63,596 nucleotides of DNA from Snodgrassella alvi_G. Its GTDB lineage: Bacteria > Pseudomonadota > Gammaproteobacteria > Burkholderiales > Neisseriaceae. The notes under the pieces are model-generated. The model saw nothing but the letters and a program-made list of their open reading frames with translations. It searched no databases and was not told the origin of the DNA. Below are positions 1 through 9,093 of this stretch, in pieces (the stretch's first letter is position 1; each line of letters starts with the position of its first letter). The position numbers and the translations under genes are program-made. The stretch covers positions 1 to 63,596 of the forward strand of contig CAMLCH010000010.1 in NCBI GenBank assembly GCA_946478525.1, written 5' to 3'.

Positions 1-774
1 TAGATAATAATAGTATATTTACTTTAAATAGTTTAATATATATCATCTCAAATTACCTCATATGTAGCAAAAGAAGTATCGCATTTAATTACATTATATA
101 TATTGATTAAAATCTAATCTGGAGATTGATTCTTGCAAATGCATAATAAATGACTACATAACTTATATTGATTTTGTTCATTTTCATAATCGGAGTTTGA
201 TTTAGTTAAATAATTATTAATATATAAAATTATATTAGTAAATGAAAGTTAATCTCATTCGTTTAACTCTGAAAGTGATGGGATAAATTAAAAAAAGCAG
301 CCAATTCCTAGCTTTTTAGATAGATTTTTGTGCTTATAGGACATAAACTATCAAAATTAAAAATGCGAGATTCTTTTAAAAAGATTGGTGTATCTCGTTC
401 AGTCTATATTGCAAGGTTTTAAAATTTGATAGTAGCGCGGGTTATTCCTGTTATCACGTTATAATTATCAGCTGGCCGTTAATCATATAGAACTATTGAT
501 TCGTTATCTAAATAAATTGAATTACTATTCAAGCAACATTTTTAAAATTAGGATGAGTTTTAGATGACTACCAGATTGAAACAGCTTTATGTGGTCAAGA
601 TACTTTAGAACAAATAACTAAAATAGCTAAATTACGAACGGATGCTTGGGCAGCACACGATTAAATTTTATAATTTAAATCCGACTAATGTGAAAGTAAA
701 TCGTCCAAACTAATAATGAAATAAGTAATTGGATCAAAGAGTTTAACTTGTGTGAATCAAAAATGACATTTTTG
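1..774. other. AT-rich contig-end region without an intact gene
   Basis: No intact ORF of normal size is visible. A terminator-like hairpin lies at 292-317 (AAAAAGC and GCTTTTT arms, 12-base loop). A degraded coding relic is listed separately at 433-713. A 19-codon ORF at 363-422 (starts MRDSFKKIGVS) might be the front of the same relic. The remainder is AT-rich and I see nothing else in it. Confidence 0.6.
433..713 (+). pseudogene. Frame-broken coding relic, unknown family
   Basis: Three short open stretches in successive frames read like ordinary protein if two frameshifts are allowed. Frame A (436-567) contains YNYQLAVNHIELLIRYLNK. Frame B (563-664) contains DDYQIETALCGQDTLEQITK and ends in WAAHD. 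Frame C (657-713) contains KFYNLNPTNVKVNRPN and a stop. None of the three has a usable start or a full domain. The composition is that of a helical protein, and the pattern fits a decayed gene rather than a functional one. I do not recognise the family. The case rests only on frame continuity and amino-acid plausibility, so chance is not excluded. Confidence 0.35.
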
Positions 775-1845
775 CTACTGTAGTTTTTCAAATAATAATT
801 CAGTTTGGTTAGCATGTTGATCAAAATGACTGATACCCAATCCAATTAAACGATATTGCTGATTTGAATCATCAGGCATACGATTTATCAATTTGATTGC
901 GCTTGCCAGTAAAATTTCCTTATTCGGAATGGGTGATGAAAATGTTTGAGAGCGGGTATAAGTTTGAAAATGAGAATTTTTTAATTTAAGCGTAATGCAC
1001 TTACCCAATAATTGTTTTTGTTGCATGATCTGATAAAGTGACTGAGCAAGCTCAGGTAGATGAGTAGCTATATTGCTTAAATTTTTATTTTCTTCTAAAG
1101 TGATTTCAGTGGAGATTTGCTGTCGAATTCTGCTCGGTATAACTTTCCGTTCATCACGCCCATGTGCTAATTCAAAAAGTCGATACCCCCAGCGCCCAAA
1201 ATAATGAATCAGAACAGATAACTGGGCTTGACTAAGGTCACCAACTGTATGCCAGCCCAAAGTATGTAATTTTTGTTCGGTTACCTTACCAACTCCCGGT
1301 ATTTTTCCAACTGGTAATTGCTGTAAGAATTGATTCACTTGTGACGGTGCAATTACAAACTGACCATTTGGTTTGTGCCAGTCCGATGCAATTTTTGCGA
1401 GAAATTTATTGGGAGCAATACCGGCAGAGGCTGTTAAGCCCGTTTCAGCCTGAATGGTTTGGCGAATTTCGCGAGCTATGTCACGTGCGTAAATCAAAGC
1501 TCCATTATAGTTAGTAACGTCCAAATAAGCCTCATCCAATGCCACCGGTTCAATAAGCTGAGTATAACGACTAAATATCGAATGAATTTGTGCTGAAAAT
1601 TTACGGTATTTATTAAAGTCGGGAGGTATATAGACTGCCTGTGGGCACAATATTTTTGCTTTAGCTACGGACATGGCAGAATGTAATCCATATTGACGGG
1701 CGATATACGAAGCAGCACAAATCACCGACCTTGATCTGCTACCGGCTACAACTACTGGCTTATCTTTCAAATCAGGGCGATTAAGCAGCTCTACTGATGC
1801 ATAAAAAGCATCCATGTCAATATGTATTATTTTTCGTGGCAACAT
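775..1845 (-). CDS. dinB: DNA polymerase IV (Y-family translesion polymerase)
   Basis: This is a translesion DNA polymerase that extends mismatched or damaged primer ends during stress. The 356-residue protein has the full Y-family order of palm/fingers, thumb and little-finger domain. The first metal-binding Asp is D10 in IDMDAFYASVE, and the catalytic pair is D103/E104 in ALDEAYLDV, close to E. coli DinB numbering. The helix-hairpin-helix motif VGKIPGVGKVTEQKL lies near residue 180. The C-terminal QTELLF resembles a beta-clamp-binding motif. The length is normal for the family. The gene is last in a minus-strand run and is separated from the upstream lipoprotein gene by a terminator hairpin at 1881-1911, so it probably has its own promoter. 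I saw no clear LexA box. Confidence 0.97.
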   Translation of the reverse strand: MLPRKIIHIDMDAFYASVELLNRPDLKDKPVVVAGSRSRSVICAASYIARQYGLHSAMSVAKAKILCPQAVYIPPDFNKYRKFSAQIHSIFSRYTQLIEPVALDEAYLDVTNYNGALIYARDIAREIRQTIQAETGLTASAGIAPNKFLAKIASDWHKPNGQFVIAPSQVNQFLQQLPVGKIPGVGKVTEQKLHTLGWHTVGDLSQAQLSVLIHYFGRWGYRLFELAHGRDERKVIPSRIRQQISTEITLEENKNLSNIATHLPELAQSLYQIMQQKQLLGKCITLKLKNSHFQTYTRSQTFSSPIPNKEILLASAIKLINRMPDDSNQQYRLIGLGISHFDQHANQTELLFEKLQ

Positions 1846-1880
1846 AATGGGTAAGGATAGCCTGATTTAACAGCAACAAA

Positions 1881-1911
1881 ATGCAGACAGAATGAAGTGT
1901 TCTGTCTGCAT
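1881..1911 (-). terminator. Intrinsic terminator after the lipoprotein gene
   Basis: A perfect 12-bp stem (ATGCAGACAGAA with TTCTGTCTGCAT) closes a 7-base loop. On the minus strand it is followed by TTTTG. It lies 15 bases downstream of the stop of the lipoprotein gene and just upstream of dinB. Confidence 0.75.
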
Positions 1912-1925
1912 TCTTTAAAGCTTAA

Positions 1926-2999
1926 TTAATGCAAGCTATAACCATTTAAATATTTAATGCGATCATTAGTCATTTTGGTATCACATTGTAGACGAATATA
2001 TTCAGCCTGAGCAGAATTTTTTGCATTTGCTGCCTGAGCCTGACATTGGCTAAGCTTTTGGGCTATCCATTTATTTTCTTCCGGGCGTAAGGTTTTGCGT
2101 ACAGTGTCATCCATATTAACCCATAGACGATTAATAACATTGTTAGCATTAACATTATTATCACGCGCTTGCTGCAAAACATGTTCGCTGACATCGTTAT
2201 CGACATTGTTAGCTGATGACTTTACATTAGTATCATTAGGTTGAGGTACTGGTACTGGAACAATTACCGGTTTACCATTTAGAATGGCACTTGCGGTTTG
2301 GGCATCTTGACTCAAGTGATTTTCTGGTTGAGCTTGAGCATGCTGATTATTTACCAGTTTGACTGCATCGTCACGGTTATAATTGTGGCCGCCGATACTT
2401 ACTTTATCTTTAACACCATAACCCAATAAAGCATTACCGATAGTTACCGCTACATTCTGAATACTTGATTTGTCATATTCAGAACCTAATGTAGTCGAAG
2501 GGTTAGTTGCTGAGCCGGCTTTAATAGAACTTCCCAGTGGGGTGTACTGAAATGATTTACTAAAAACGTTGTCATTTAAAGTAAAACCACTGCTTTCTAA
2601 CTGCTGCTTAATATGATCAGCAAAATTGGTTTTACCGATAACTAAAGGTGCATAAGTTTGTGTTTGCTGCCAAACTGATGCTGGTACTGTGATGTTCAGT
2701 TGACTGTTACAGATTGATTTGTTATTGCTGTCTTTGCTTAATTCTACTTTAGAAAAAGATACATTTAACTCATTAGCTGCTGCTAGCACTTTATCAATAT
2801 CTATAATATGACGACCATCACGTTGTACAAATTGATGAACATCAGAACTAATAGCTGACTGCAGGCTTTTATGTATCTCACTGCTTAACTGAGGGTTATC
2901 GCAACTCAGTGGTTCAGTTCCTTTTTCCTCTTTGGTTTTAGAGCAGGCAGATAGTGCTAATGCACCAATAAGACCACAGATAAAAATATTTTTTTTCAT
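1926..2999 (-). CDS. Putative lipoprotein, unknown function
   Basis: The 357-residue protein begins with a lipoprotein signal peptide (MKKNIFICGLIGALALSACS). The lipobox is LSAC, so the mature protein should start at Cys19 and be anchored to a membrane. The rest has no motif that I recognise. A middle stretch rich in Asn, Asp, Val and Pro (about 245-270) looks like a flexible linker. The C-terminal part (about 290-350) contains LRPEENKWIAQKLSQCQAQA and a further Cys, reminiscent of small DUF1311-like helical modules, but I cannot assign it. It is flanked by terminators on both sides (3101-3142 and 1881-1911), so it is probably monocistronic. A role in envelope biology is likely only in the general sense given by the signal. 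Confidence 0.85.
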   Translation of the reverse strand: MKKNIFICGLIGALALSACSKTKEEKGTEPLSCDNPQLSSEIHKSLQSAISSDVHQFVQRDGRHIIDIDKVLAAANELNVSFSKVELSKDSNNKSICNSQLNITVPASVWQQTQTYAPLVIGKTNFADHIKQQLESSGFTLNDNVFSKSFQYTPLGSSIKAGSATNPSTTLGSEYDKSSIQNVAVTIGNALLGYGVKDKVSIGGHNYNRDDAVKLVNNQHAQAQPENHLSQDAQTASAILNGKPVIVPVPVPQPNDTNVKSSANNVDNDVSEHVLQQARDNNVNANNVINRLWVNMDDTVRKTLRPEENKWIAQKLSQCQAQAANAKNSAQAEYIRLQCDTKMTNDRIKYLNGYSLH

Positions 3000-3100
3000 G
3001 CTTTTTCCTCAGTTGTGTTGTAATAGGTAACTGGGATAATAGAAAAAAAAATTGTTGATTACTGTTTTAAAAGGTAATTTTTTATTATTGCCTCAATAAA

Positions 3101-3142
3101 AAAGCCGCTTAATTATTATTGGTATACAAATTAAGCAGCTTT
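3101..3142 (-). terminator. Intrinsic terminator after the M14 peptidase gene
   Basis: A 14-bp stem with one mismatch pairs 3101-3114 with 3129-3142. On the minus strand it is followed by a T run (GGCTTTTTTATTG). It lies 13 bases past the stop of the carboxypeptidase gene. Confidence 0.8.
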
Positions 3143-3154
3143 ATTTGGTGAAAA

Positions 3155-4285
3155 TTAACGAAGAAGATCAACCATGGCATAAATCGGACTAAGTATCGCT
3201 TCACCTAATCGAAGTGAACGTTGACCATTCCAGCCATAGTCATCGTCTGGCCATTGGTGGTTATCCTTGAATGGCATTTCCAGAGTGTAAGCCAGACAAT
3301 TAAATGTCTCGCCTACATATGCAGTAGCAATAGATAAATCAGCTTGACCGGGTTCATCCTTTTCATAACCATATTTGTTCTGAAAATCAGGACTGGCAGC
3401 CAAAAATGCTTGTACAAATTGTTGCTGCAACTGCGCAAGACGCGTATTAAAGGAGGGTATACCTTCGTTACCGGATAAAAAGACATAGGGAATAGATTCA
3501 TCACCATGAATATCTAAAAACAGATCCACACCCGTTTCCTGCATTTTTTCACGCACATAATAGACTTCGGGACTGCGGTCTAAGCTTGGATCAAGCCATT
3601 CACGGTTTAGATTTGCACCAGCGGCATTAGTGCGTAAATTTCCTAGAAAAGATCCATCCGGATTCATATTAGGAACAATATAAAATGTGGCGCAATCCAG
3701 TAAAGCTCGAGAAGTAGGATCTTGATCATCCAATAGACGTCCCAGCAAACCTTCTACAAACCATTCCGCCATGGTTTCTCCCGGATGCTGTCGTGCGATA
3801 ATCCAGATTTTCAGATCACTGGCAGCCTGATTACCTATCGTCAGCAAATTGATATCGCGTCCCTGTAAAGTACTGCCCAAATCATCAATCTGACATAAAC
3901 CACTACTTTGTGAATTGCCTAATAAATTCAGATGTTGTTCATAAGAGTAGGGTTCAAAGTAGGCATAATAAACGCTATTTGCCAGTGGGGTATGATTAAC
4001 AGACAAAATACCATTTTCGTATCTGGTCGGCACCCGAAACCAGTTTAGGCGATCATAGGAACACATTGCAGCATAATCTTCCCAGCCTTCAGGATAGGCA
4101 GATTCTTTAACATTAATAAAATTGATTCCTAAATTTTGATATGCTACACCCTGAACTCTGAAATAAAACCATTGACGAAATTCAGCAGCATTGTCTTTAG
4201 GTAACTTTAACTGAATATTGGCAGGATCGCTGATATCGACAATTTCAATGTTACCACCATCAAACTGAGTACTAATTTTAAGCAT
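3155..4285 (-). CDS. M14-family zinc carboxypeptidase (cytosolic carboxypeptidase type)
   Basis: This is a zinc metallocarboxypeptidase of 376 residues with no signal peptide, so it should act in the cytoplasm. The N-terminal beta domain (about 1-120) is the kind that precedes the catalytic domain in cytosolic carboxypeptidases. The zinc ligands are H167 and E170 in RQHPGETMAEW and H260 in DIHGDE. Substrate-binding motifs NMNPDG and NLNREW follow the usual order, and the general base is probably E336 in YTLEMPF. All key residues are present. Relatives in eukaryotes trim glutamates from tubulin. The bacterial substrate is not known to me, and amino-acid or peptide trimming is only a guess. The gene is bounded by terminators, so it looks like a single-gene unit. 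Confidence 0.9.
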   Translation of the reverse strand: MLKISTQFDGGNIEIVDISDPANIQLKLPKDNAAEFRQWFYFRVQGVAYQNLGINFINVKESAYPEGWEDYAAMCSYDRLNWFRVPTRYENGILSVNHTPLANSVYYAYFEPYSYEQHLNLLGNSQSSGLCQIDDLGSTLQGRDINLLTIGNQAASDLKIWIIARQHPGETMAEWFVEGLLGRLLDDQDPTSRALLDCATFYIVPNMNPDGSFLGNLRTNAAGANLNREWLDPSLDRSPEVYYVREKMQETGVDLFLDIHGDESIPYVFLSGNEGIPSFNTRLAQLQQQFVQAFLAASPDFQNKYGYEKDEPGQADLSIATAYVGETFNCLAYTLEMPFKDNHQWPDDDYGWNGQRSLRLGEAILSPIYAMVDLLR

Positions 4286-4673
4286 GCAAAAAATTTCCTG
4301 TTAATTAAGGATGTGCGTATGTGATTTAACGATTAATATTTGTATCAATTTATTATAATCTTCTGACAGAAGATTAACCAGAAAGTTGTTGAAAGCTTAA
4401 TTTTGGTCAAATCTGGTATAAAAAAAAGAGCAAAACTTAGCCTAAATACTAGTGAAATTTGCTCTTCATTTATAAATTATTGTTCTGGTCAGGAATGGTA
4501 CATCAATAAAACAAGAATCTTGAGAGAGATAAGATGACTTATAAAATAACTGGTTAATTTCTGCCAGACTTATTAACAATTCAGACAAATGCCACAAGAG
4601 CGATAATTTCCTGAGCATTAAATTAATATACCTATATCACTATCAATATGCTCCAATTTGTCTGCTCAAGGAT
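4286..4673. other. Intergenic region between sanA and the M14 peptidase gene
   Basis: This 388-base stretch holds the sanA-side terminator at 4426-4466 and, toward 4286, the presumed promoter of the M14 gene. No small ORF or other structure is convincing. Confidence 0.6.
4426..4466 (-). terminator. Intrinsic terminator downstream of sanA
   Basis: Arms AAGAGCAAA (4426-4434) and TTTGCTCTT (4458-4466) form a perfect 9-bp stem. On the minus strand the stem is followed by a run of T residues. It lies about 210 bases past the sanA stop, so the transcript would have a long 3' untranslated tail. Confidence 0.65.
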
Positions 4674-5345
4674 TTATTTCTCATTTTGATCTAATTGTAT
4701 TGGTTCAGGCTGACCGGTATATTTTGGTTGTTTATTGATAATATACAAATCAATAATTGATTTTATTCTGGCTAAAAACTCTCTGGTCATTACTTTTGCA
4801 TGATTCATACCAGTAGCAGAAGGTACAGCAAAACACTGCGTATTTAAGTCATATTTATTGGCAATGAATACGGCACGTTCACAATGAAATTGTTGCGTAA
4901 TAATAGTGAATTCTTGTAGTTTAAATATCTGCTTTGCACGTGCAATTGAATCTAAAGTACGTAAACCGGCATAATCCAATGTCATGGCCTCGGCTGGAAT
5001 CCCTGCTTTCAATAAATCTGTTTGCATAGCTAAGGGTTCGTTATAATCTTTTTTGGAATTATCACCACTTAACAATAAATGTTTAACTTTACCTTGTTGA
5101 TAAAGTTTAATTGCTCCCTCAATGCGATGTTGATAAAAAGGATTAAGCTCTCCATTACGCAGATATCTGGATGTTCCCAGTACCAGACCAACCTGTCGGG
5201 CTTTGATCTGATTAATATCGGTAGTGGTTTTATCTTTACCAAAATGCATGATCAAAGGAAAGGCAACAGCGAAAGTTGCGATAAATATTAGACAGATACT
5301 GCCTATTAAGATGCTATGATTTTTTTTTAGTGGCAATATGCTCAT
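4674..5345 (-). CDS. sanA: SanA/YdcF-like DUF218 membrane protein
   Basis: This is a 223-residue protein of the ElyC/SanA/YdcF (DUF218) family. One membrane helix near the N terminus (about 12-33) is followed by a soluble domain expected in the periplasm. Family landmarks are the start of the domain at VGLVLGTSRYLRNGELN, then LLLSGDNSKKDYNEP, and DYAGLRTLDSIARAK near residue 130. In enterics SanA affects envelope permeability to large antibiotics such as vancomycin at high temperature, but the biochemical activity is unsettled. No close partner gene is present. The divergent gene is lepA, 705 bases away. The symbol is given by resemblance. Confidence 0.88.
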   Translation of the reverse strand: MSILPLKKNHSILIGSICLIFIATFAVAFPLIMHFGKDKTTTDINQIKARQVGLVLGTSRYLRNGELNPFYQHRIEGAIKLYQQGKVKHLLLSGDNSKKDYNEPLAMQTDLLKAGIPAEAMTLDYAGLRTLDSIARAKQIFKLQEFTIITQQFHCERAVFIANKYDLNTQCFAVPSATGMNHAKVMTREFLARIKSIIDLYIINKQPKYTGQPEPIQLDQNEK

Positions 5346-6050
5346 AGATTTAGTATTTGACTTATCAGATCAGGTTGAAAAAATAAAATTATAACTTCTT
5401 TTACGAATTTATGTTCAGATAGCCATTTAACACCATATTTTAATTTGGGAGTTTTCATCTACTGCTATCGCACGTTCAACCTATTACAACTAATAATCAG
5501 CTACTTAAATAAAATAATATTTTGTTTTGAAATTTCAGGACGCGCCATATTTTTTTGAATGCAGAGATTATAATGAAAAGATAGTTGAGGATAAGTTAAA
5601 TATCTAATAAATATGAATGCAATGTACGATATCATAATGTTCTCATAATAATTAAATATATCTTTGCCATTATGTATATATTGGGGTTTATAAATTTATA
5701 CATTAATAACAAATAAATTTTTCTCTTTTAAAAATTCATTACCGATATTTTCAATTATTAAATTTATATTAATGGCTTTTTAATTGTATTGATTTCAATA
5801 GTATTTTTTAAACAAATCTCTAACCGATTGCATTTTTAGACTTTAGGTTAAATTGGTATTGACTTAGTTGATTTAGTTCTTAGAAATAGTAGTAATTCTG
5901 AAAATCAATTAAGATTGTTTCTGTCTAAATGATAAATTCTTCGGCGCAAAAGTGCGCATTCCGCTAAAATAGGGACTATTTTTATGCTTTCTGGTCAGAG
6001 GATGCTAGAAAGTGCCTGACGGACTAAATAATATTATATATTTGACTTAC
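5346..6050. other. Divergent intergenic region, sanA / lepA
   Basis: This very AT-rich 705-base spacer lies between two divergent genes and must contain both promoters. A short imperfect repeat of CTTTCT / AGAAAG lies at about 5988-6012, just upstream of lepA. I could not assign a regulatory element, RNA gene or ORF. Confidence 0.5.
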
Positions 6051-7841
6051 ATGAACAATATACGCAATTTCTCTATTATCGCCCATATTGACCATGGGAA
6101 GTCGACATTGGCTGACCGATTTATTCAATACTGTGGTGGATTAGAAAACCGGGAAATGAGTGCACAGGTGCTTGATTCCATGGAGATTGAAAAAGAACGT
6201 GGTATTACGATTAAAGCTCAAACTGCGGCGCTAAATTATAAAGCACGTGATGGACAAACTTATCAGCTTAATTTAATTGATACCCCCGGCCATGTCGATT
6301 TTTCTTATGAAGTTTCACGCTCTTTGTCTGCTTGCGAAGGCGCCTTGCTGGTTGTTGATGCTTCACAGGGTGTGGAAGCACAAACAGTAGCAAACTGCTA
6401 TACCGCCATTGATCTAGGCGTGGAGGTAATTCCGGTATTAAACAAAATTGATTTACCATCAGCCGAACCAGAACGGGTAATCGAAGAAATTGAAGACATT
6501 ATTGGTATTGAAGCACTTGATGCAGTACGCTGTTCTGCTAAAAGTGGTGTCGGTGTTGAAGATGTTCTGGAGGAAATTGTCAAAAAAGTTCCGCCTCCAA
6601 GCGGTAATACTGAAGCACCCTTAAAAGCTTTAATTATTGATTCTTGGTTTGATAACTACGTTGGTGTTGTCATGCTGATTCGGATGATTGATGGCACAGT
6701 TACTCTGAAAGACAAAGTTCGTTTTATGGCAACAGGAGCTGAAACCCTTGTCGAACAACTGGGTGTGTTTACGCCGAAATCAGTTCAGAAATCAGAATTA
6801 AAAGCCGGGGAAGTTGGTTTTCTGATTACCGGGATTAAAGAGCTCGGTTCTGCTAAAGTAGGCGATACCATCACACTGGTACGTGAACCAGCAGCAGAAG
6901 CATTACCCGGTTTTAAAGAAGTTCAGCCACAGGTATTTGCTGGTTTGTATCCAGTTGAAAGCCATGATTATGAAGCCTTACGTGAAGCCTTAGAAAAATT
7001 ACAGCTTAATGATGCCGCATTAAGGTTTGAACCAGAAGTTTCTCAGGCGCTGGGATTTGGTTTTCGTTGTGGTTTTCTGGGTTTACTGCATTTGGAAATC
7101 GTTCAGGAGCGTCTGGAACGTGAATTTGACATGGATCTCATTACTACCGCTCCAACGGTAATCTATGAGGTAATGCTAAAAAGCGGCGAACGGATTGAAA
7201 TTGAAAATCCCTCTAAATTACCCGATATTGGTTCTGTAGAGGCAATTTATGAACCAATAATTACGGCTACAATACTGGTGCCACAAGAATATGTTGGTGC
7301 GGTAATGACTTTATGTAACCAAAAACGTGGTGTCCAGAAAAACATGCAATATATGGGCCGGCAAGTTATGCTTACCTATGATATGCCAATGAATGAAGTG
7401 GTAATGGATTTCTTTGATAAACTTAAATCCACTTCCCGTGGTTATGCGTCACTAGATTATGAATTTCTGGAGTTCAGAGCGGCAGATCTTGTTAAGCTGG
7501 ATATTCTGGTAAATAGTGAAAAAGTCGATGCTCTGAGTCTGATTGTACATCGTAGTAATTCTGTCTACCGCGGTCGTGAACTGGTAGCCAAAATGCGCGA
7601 ATTAATTCCCCGGCAAATGTTTGATATTGCTGTTCAAGCAGCGATTGGCGGTAAAATTATTGCCCGAGAAAATGTTAAAGCATTGCGTAAGAATGTTTTG
7701 GCAAAATGCTATGGTGGTGATATTACCCGGAAGAAAAAATTATTGGAAAAACAAAAAGCAGGTAAAAAACGCATGAAGCAGGTAGGTAACGTAGAAATTC
7801 CTCAATCAGCATTTTTAGCTATTTTACAGGTCGGAGATTAA
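6051..7841 (+). CDS. lepA: Elongation factor 4 (LepA back-translocase GTPase)
   Basis: This ribosome-associated GTPase helps elongation and initiation under stress. The protein is 596 residues from the ATG at 6051, where the canonical start MNNIRNFSIIAHIDHGKST begins; an in-frame GTG at 6012 would add 13 unrelated residues and is unlikely. The G1 motif is AHIDHGKST, switch I has EKERGITIKAQ, G3 is DTPGHVDF and G4 is NKIDLP. Domains III and V and the LepA-specific C-terminal domain (ending NVEIPQSAFLAILQ) are complete. lepB starts 4 bases after the stop, so the two genes are co-transcribed, as in many proteobacteria. Confidence 0.98.
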   Translation: MNNIRNFSIIAHIDHGKSTLADRFIQYCGGLENREMSAQVLDSMEIEKERGITIKAQTAALNYKARDGQTYQLNLIDTPGHVDFSYEVSRSLSACEGALLVVDASQGVEAQTVANCYTAIDLGVEVIPVLNKIDLPSAEPERVIEEIEDIIGIEALDAVRCSAKSGVGVEDVLEEIVKKVPPPSGNTEAPLKALIIDSWFDNYVGVVMLIRMIDGTVTLKDKVRFMATGAETLVEQLGVFTPKSVQKSELKAGEVGFLITGIKELGSAKVGDTITLVREPAAEALPGFKEVQPQVFAGLYPVESHDYEALREALEKLQLNDAALRFEPEVSQALGFGFRCGFLGLLHLEIVQERLEREFDMDLITTAPTVIYEVMLKSGERIEIENPSKLPDIGSVEAIYEPIITATILVPQEYVGAVMTLCNQKRGVQKNMQYMGRQVMLTYDMPMNEVVMDFFDKLKSTSRGYASLDYEFLEFRAADLVKLDILVNSEKVDALSLIVHRSNSVYRGRELVAKMRELIPRQMFDIAVQAAIGGKIIARENVKALRKNVLAKCYGGDITRKKKLLEKQKAGKKRMKQVGNVEIPQSAFLAILQVGD

Positions 7842-7845
7842 AAGA

Positions 7846-8838
7846 ATGTCAAGTACCATGATAATAGGTGCCGGTATACTGCTGGTTTTGGGAATTGTAT
7901 TATTTATTGTTAGCAATAAAGAACGCGAACAAAACGGTGAATGGAGTACGAAGCTGCAATGGGGCTATCTGATGATACTGATAGGCTTATTTGGTTTGCT
8001 TTCTATCATCATGAGTTTCACTGCGGTGTTATTACTGTTCGTTTTGATTACCGGGGTGACCTGGTTTATTCATCAGCGTTCACGCAAAAAAAATGATAAT
8101 CAGTTGGATAATAATCATTTCACTGACTATATGAGTGGTTTTTTTCCGATTATTTTAGTGGTATTTGTATTACGAACATTTATCGCCGAACCATTCCAGA
8201 TCCCATCTAGTTCCATGCGTCCCGGTTTGATACCTGGTGATTTTATTCTGGTCAATAAATTCAGTTATGGCATTCGCGTCCCTATTTTAAATAATGTGCT
8301 GATTCCAACTGGAAAAGTGCAAAGAGGCGATGTGATTGTGTTCAATTATCCGAAAGATCCTAAAATAAATTATATTAAGCGAGTGGTGGGGCTACCCGGA
8401 GATACCATTGACTATAAAGATAAAGTTCTGACTATTAATAATGAGAGAATTAATGACGTAGATACTAATAAAGTCATTTCATATACAGATCATTATCCTA
8501 AAGATGGTGCCCTTACCTTTGAAGCTAAGTTATTAACTGAACAGTTGGGCAGCAAAAAAATTGAAATTTTTCAACTGCCGCAACAACCTGCAGTTTTTTT
8601 ACAACATAATATTTACCCCGACTTTCCTGATCGTGATAGGTGTACTTATTATCCTGATGGCAGTGGATTTAATTGCAAAGTGCCGGAAGGTAAATATTTT
8701 ATGATGGGTGATAATCGAGATAATAGTGAGGATAGTCGTTATTGGGGCTTTGTTGATGACAAATTATTAGTCGGAAAAGCATTTTTAATCTGGTTAAACC
8801 TTGGAGACATGAAGCGCATCGGAACCAGTATTGATTAG
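7846..8838 (+). CDS. lepB: Signal peptidase I
   Basis: This inner-membrane protease removes signal peptides from secreted proteins. The protein is 330 residues. Two or three N-terminal membrane segments (about 5-23, 40-75 and 98-113) precede the periplasmic catalytic domain. The nucleophile is S123 in IPSSSMRPG and the general base is K178 in NYIKRVVGLPGD. The conserved box GDNRDNSEDSRYWGFV is near the C terminus. An extended loop between residues about 205 and 270 carries Cys residues, as in other Gram-negative enzymes. Start ATG at 7846 is 4 bases past lepA. A strong hairpin at 8852-8887 follows, so rnc is likely transcribed separately. Confidence 0.98.
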   Translation: MSSTMIIGAGILLVLGIVLFIVSNKEREQNGEWSTKLQWGYLMILIGLFGLLSIIMSFTAVLLLFVLITGVTWFIHQRSRKKNDNQLDNNHFTDYMSGFFPIILVVFVLRTFIAEPFQIPSSSMRPGLIPGDFILVNKFSYGIRVPILNNVLIPTGKVQRGDVIVFNYPKDPKINYIKRVVGLPGDTIDYKDKVLTINNERINDVDTNKVISYTDHYPKDGALTFEAKLLTEQLGSKKIEIFQLPQQPAVFLQHNIYPDFPDRDRCTYYPDGSGFNCKVPEGKYFMMGDNRDNSEDSRYWGFVDDKLLVGKAFLIWLNLGDMKRIGTSID

Positions 8839-8851
8839 TCATCCAATAAAC

Positions 8852-8887
8852 AGGCACATCATTTACATTCCAACGTGATGTGCCTTT
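8852..8887 (+). terminator. Intrinsic terminator after lepB
   Basis: A perfect 10-bp stem (AGGCACATCA at 8852-8861 with TGATGTGCCT at 8876-8885) is followed by TT and an AT-rich stretch. It lies 13 bases after the lepB stop and closes the lepA-lepB unit. Confidence 0.75.
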
Positions 8888-9093
8888 CATACTTAAAATT
8901 ATTTTTAATTTGGGGATCCCTTTTATTAGCTTAATTCCGCTATAGATAGACTTAATCAATTAATGTGACAACTGTTAGTTTTAAAAATAATTTGTTATGA
9001 GCAAATTATTAAGCAGGTTAATTAATGATCTTGCAGCAGTGAAGAAAGAAGATCTAACTCACCGTTGCCGTTTAAATATCTTAAAGTACGATA

